Shown here piece after piece: positions 61,126-64,000 of a DNA stretch of 64,000 bases. The notes under the pieces were generated by a model that was given only the letters and a program-made list of their open reading frames with translations, was not told the origin of the DNA and searched no databases. The DNA comes from Isochrysis galbana (lineage: Eukaryota > Haptophyta > Isochrysidales > Isochrysidaceae): contig CM030939.1 in NCBI GenBank assembly GCA_018136815.1, positions 3,279,419 through 3,343,418 on the forward strand. The letters run 5' to 3'. The stretch's first letter is position 1. The number at the start of each line of letters is the position of its first letter. The position numbers and the translations under genes were made by a program.

Positions 61126-62945
61126 CAACTAACTTTATAGTTGGTTGCGATGGAGCGTGCCGCCGAGCCCCTCCTCTCCTTCGGGCCCCCCGCCGAGGGC
61201 GGCCCCCCTGCCCCCACGGACCAGTCGCTGGCGAAGCGGCCACGTCCACCCTCGGAGGCCGACAAGGTGCGTGCGACCCCGGTCGCGCCACACGGCCCGT
61301 GGCCCCGGCCACACCACCCACAGCAGCCATGCTGCCCTCCCACATGGGAGGGAGCTGGCTGCAGGTCTCAGGAGGACTATCTCAGGCGGACAGGACCGCC
61401 ACTCCATTGGGCATGCCTTATGGCAGAGGCCCCTCTCACCCTGGTCAGGGCCGCGCCGCCTCGGCGGCGCGGCTCGTGGCCGGGTGGCCCTCATGGGCAC
61501 AACTCCTTGACAAACAACATCTTACGACATGAATGCACGCCACTCTGGCCACACAGAGCGAGACCAGCAGCCACTACAACCAGACGAATCGCGCATCCAG
61601 ACTCCCTCACTCACCCCCACCGCCCCCTCTCAGCAACACTAACCTCCCCACCGCCTTCGACCGGCCCTCAGGAGACAGACTCAGAAGGAGAAGATCAACC
61701 AGGAGACACAGATGCCACCTATGACCTGTCGTTCCAACAAGCGGGCGACCTAATCTTTCACGACACGACGGTCTACGCGGCCATCGTAGAGCTTCTACTC
61801 GAGCTCGAAGGCGTCGACCCCGAGCCCGACTTCTGGGCCCGCTCCTCAAAGGGCCCGTGGCACATCGGAGTCAATGAAGACTGCGCCCAACAATTCCAAG
61901 CTCGGTACGGACTTCAAACCACGCTTCGCATCCACCAAGTTGACGTGGCGGTTCAGGTCAAAATCGTAACCATGGAGGACAAGCTAAACAAAAAGGGCAC
62001 CTCGTCGCGTAAGGCGCTCTACGAAGCCCTCCAAGATGTAGCGGCCCACATCGTGGTGGAAGCCGACGGGCTGGCGCAAGCCTCGAAAATCACTTTGAGC
62101 ACCCTGGTCAAAGCAGTCGAAAAAGAAGGGCTCACATTCCTCAAAGGTAACCGCGAGCGAATGAAGCTAGAAGGTGAGTCGGGCACATTTGTGTCCAAAG
62201 TGGCTCACTCTACGCGCTGGCATCTCTACGTCGCAGCGTCCCAAGGATCGTTCCTCGTGAGCAACTTCCCGCGCAAGCTTCTCCTCGCCGTCGACAACAC
62301 GATACTCCCGGTGAACTACGCCGTGCGCGCGTGCAAGGCATTGGAAATGCCTCAAGGCCTCCAAACTCCCCATAAGTTGATGATCCATGGTAGCCTCAGG
62401 GGCTGCAAAGGGTGGCGCCCCGAAGTGGCACGCAATCTTCAACCGGCCCACAGGCGCTGCATCTGTGACGCAGAGGCGGCCAAGCGCAAAGAGCGAGTCG
62501 AAGCATGGAAGACCGCGCCACGCCCCAAATCGGTACGGGAGGCACTTGGCAAAGTCCCCTAGTCATGAGTACGAACCTGTCCCTGATAGCTCAAGCGCTC
62601 AACATAGCGGAGCGGCTAGCCTGAACTATAAGAGGCCCGCCGAGACCCACGCCCTACCGTACAGATGCCCATAGCTACTCTGGACTACAAGCTCCCAACA
62701 CTCAACACCTGGAGAAAAACATGCAACAACCGGTAGCCCGATGGCGCAAGAAGAAGTAGCGAGGAAAGCCATCGGGTATCGGTACACACCGCCTGCCACC
62801 GGAAACCTACTGCACCCAGCCCCTAGGTAGAGCACGAGGGGACGAGCCGCAAGGCAGGTGGAGGGGGGATAAGGGAAGCGGGCGTGGCTGCATAGAAGCT
62901 GTGCAGGGTCGCGCGCGCGGCGAGACTATTAAGAAGTTTTTTTTT
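61126..62945 (+). mobile_element. Full-length ORF-bearing hairpin-headed retroposon
   Basis: 1820 bp between TCGAAGAGCACAAA copies at 61112-61125 and 62946-62959. It starts CAACTAAC, TTTATA, GTTGGTTG: the closing G-C pair of other copies is swapped to C-G, keeping the stem. It ends GCGGCGAGACTATTAAGAAG plus T-run. It encodes 470 codons at 61150-62562. No reverse transcriptase or endonuclease motif recognised, so it is probably mobilised in trans. Confidence 0.85.
61150..62562 (+). CDS. Retroposon ORF, long form
   Basis: 470 codons starting 24 bp behind the element start. The basic, Pro-rich N-terminus (to about 120) is shared with the ORF at 36246. The central 270 residues look globular: DLSFQQAGDLIFHDTTVYAA, then WHIGVNEDCAQQFQARYGLQ and LYVAASQGSFLVSNFPRKLL. 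The end is CKGWRPEVARNLQPAHRRC then basic residues. The family C-terminal peptide (NLSLIAQALNIAERLA, stop) follows just downstream in another frame, so this copy may carry a small frame change or the family may use two ORFs. It may act as an RNA-binding ORF1-type protein; no domain was recognised. Confidence 0.55.
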   Translation: MERAAEPLLSFGPPAEGGPPAPTDQSLAKRPRPPSEADKVRATPVAPHGPWPRPHHPQQPCCPPTWEGAGCRSQEDYLRRTGPPLHWACLMAEAPLTLVRAAPPRRRGSWPGGPHGHNSLTNNILRHECTPLWPHRARPAATTTRRIAHPDSLTHPHRPLSATLTSPPPSTGPQETDSEGEDQPGDTDATYDLSFQQAGDLIFHDTTVYAAIVELLLELEGVDPEPDFWARSSKGPWHIGVNEDCAQQFQARYGLQTTLRIHQVDVAVQVKIVTMEDKLNKKGTSSRKALYEALQDVAAHIVVEADGLAQASKITLSTLVKAVEKEGLTFLKGNRERMKLEGESGTFVSKVAHSTRWHLYVAASQGSFLVSNFPRKLLLAVDNTILPVNYAVRACKALEMPQGLQTPHKLMIHGSLRGCKGWRPEVARNLQPAHRRCICDAEAAKRKERVEAWKTAPRPKSVREALGKVP

Positions 62946-62998
62946 TCGAAGAGCACAAAGTTGACGTACATGCGGCCCTGCTTTTCGTGCTTGGCCTC

Positions 62999-63427
62999 TC
63001 AGGGGCAGGGGTCAGGGGGCCTGTGGGGGCTCCCAGAGGTCAGCCAGGCAGCTCAGCGGGCAGTGGAGAGTGGAGGTGGAGGCTGGGGCTCAGAACCCTG
63101 GCCTCTCCTACCTCTCCCATGCGTGCCTCGCTGACCTTGGGCGCCCTCCTCAGTCTCCTGTCTGCCTCTGCCTGATGACCAGGAGCAGGAGGGGGGGGGG
63201 GGAAGGTCAGTATGAGTGCTGGCAGCTGGCGGCCCATGCATGTGGGCCAAGGAGTGCGCCTCCTAGCCCGCGCCCACTGGGGGTCTGGGTCAAGATGGTG
63301 ATTGCTCAGCTCATGCCAGAAGGCAGAGTCTGAGGGTGACCGACAGGCCCCCCGGAAGGGAATTGGAGCTTGAGGGGGGGGGAGCACGAGGCGTCTCCCC
63401 CATGTGAACTAAGTATAAACTTCGTTG
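62999..63427 (-). repeat. Hairpin-headed retroposon, truncated
   Basis: Ends on the plus strand with GAACTAAG, TATAAA, CTTCGTTG, the inverted family hairpin. The body has the G-rich blocks GAGGCTGGGGCTCAGAACCC and GGAGCAGGAGGGG. The tail end is missing and no target duplication was found. It abuts the split gene fragment on one side and a pogo-like fragment on the other. Confidence 0.65.
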
Positions 63428-63760
63428 AGTGCAAGAAGCAAGAAGAGGGAATGTGTGCATGTGTGCAGCTTCGGAGGCTTGCAGCTCGTGTGGATGTTGA
63501 TGTTAGGTGTCAAAGCGCGTTGAGTGTGAGTGCGAGTGCCTCGGAGCCCGTTCTCGATGTCGGGGCTGATGCACGAGGCTCGCGATGTCGCACACGTATG
63601 CAAAAAAACACACTGTGAGTCACAACGAGCTTCAACTGAAAAAGTAAGCACATGTCGGCCGAGCTCTCTACTTTACATGAGGAGGCTTTCATGCAGTTTG
63701 AGCACCCTCTAGAACCCAAAGGGTAAGACTATAGTGCCTAATAGAAATGGGGCCGATCCA
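63428..63760 (+). mobile_element. Right-end fragment of the pogo-like transposon
   Basis: Parallels 11218-11530: TGCAAGAAG, GTGTG, GATGTCGGGGC, ACGAGGCTC, TGTGAGTCAC, AGCACATGTCGGC and ATAGAAATGGGGC occur in the same order. It covers the end of the transposase gene and the 3' flank only. Confidence 0.65.
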
Positions 63761-64000
63761 ACAAGCTCGCGCCTGTAGGAGTACTTGTCCTTGCCTTTTC
63801 TCTCTTCTCTGCCATTCTTGGGAGTGGGTGTACTTTATTTTTGTACTTTTGGGCTTTGAGTACCTGCTCTCTCTGATGGATTGGTCGCGTGGACCACTTC
63901 TGAGAGAGCGGGGGAGGCGTGGGAAGGGAGATAGAAAGAGAGAAGGAGAGAGAGACAGAGAGAGAGACAGAGAGAGAGAGAGAGAGGAAGACAGGGAGAG
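63761..64000. other. Gene-free end of window
   Basis: No gene. A GAGA/GACAGAGA microsatellite runs from about 63925 to the window end. Confidence 0.5.

Larger units (their letters stand above)
60887..62998 (-). pseudogene. Gene fragment split by a retroposon insertion
   Basis: Minus-strand coding sequence EAKHEKQGRMYVN (62998 to about 62960) continues as FVLFEKKVDSDGTGVRLDAD EIRELNFRKFVLKGSKKDEK and KWGIVLRGYDMHKYSEGTMP from 61125 down to about 60887, where a GTGTAT donor follows. The retroposon 61126-62945 sits between the two parts with a 14-bp duplication of the exon sequence. Upstream coding is also cut short by a second retroposon at 62999. The protein looks real and conserved in character, but I do not recognise the family. 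With no upstream exon in sight it is probably a dead locus or a transduced piece. Confidence 0.6.

Overview
This is a GC-rich nuclear segment from a eukaryotic alga. Spliceosomal GT-AG introns of about 60-260 bp are frequent. The gene content is eukaryotic: CDC45, the MAGE subunit of SMC5/6 (NSE3), PrimPol, villin, MRG15/EAF3, cytosolic GluRS, a complex I subunit and a mu-like GST. A magnesium-protoporphyrin IX methyltransferase carries a signal peptide followed by a transit-like stretch, which points to a plastid of secondary origin. A haptophyte or similar complex-plastid alga is my best guess; nothing here fixes the species.

Layout. 1-12 kb: decayed repeats, a GST (2930-3721, -), chlorophyll-synthesis ChlM (5049-6021, -), then a DNA transposon with an apparently intact two-exon pogo-like DDE transposase (9044-11346, +). 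12-22 kb: villin (12469-15106, +), a copia RNase H fossil beside a proline-coding minisatellite, a MITE with 52-bp terminal inverted repeats, and a three-exon Myb-like gene (18842-21374, +). 22-28 kb: retroposons, a Mutator-like element with a 9-bp target duplication, and a small secreted protein gene. 28-35 kb: a PrimPol with extra N-terminal RRM-like and RanBP2-type zinc-finger regions (28322-31577, -), two hypothetical genes and a 172-bp tandem repeat. 35-42 kb: nested mobile DNA (retroposons inside an older repeat, a copia fossil, a virus-like cluster of small ORFs with repeated TATA modules, and a TA-flanked element inside a 178-bp repeat). 42-51 kb: the gene-dense part, with MRG15-like (42021-43254, +) and the divergent pair CDC45 (45373-48858, -) and NSE3 (49353-50314, +). 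51-64 kb: low-complexity DNA, a complex I subunit (55562-55816, -), GluRS (57017-59635, +) and a gene fragment split by a retroposon.

The strongest unexpected signal is a retroposon family with about a dozen copies. Several begin with a short hairpin (CAACTAAG, loop TTTATA, CTTAGTTG) that has co-varied between copies. Several end in a shared GAGAATRTTAARARG-T(n) tail, and the best copies are bounded by target-site duplications of 14-19 bp. Two copies carry an open reading frame starting just behind the hairpin (166 and 470 codons) with no reverse transcriptase that I recognise. The second signal is the PrimPol architecture.

Splice sites were chosen by reading frame and by remembered family sequences. 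No alignment or database search was run, so exon limits are proposals.
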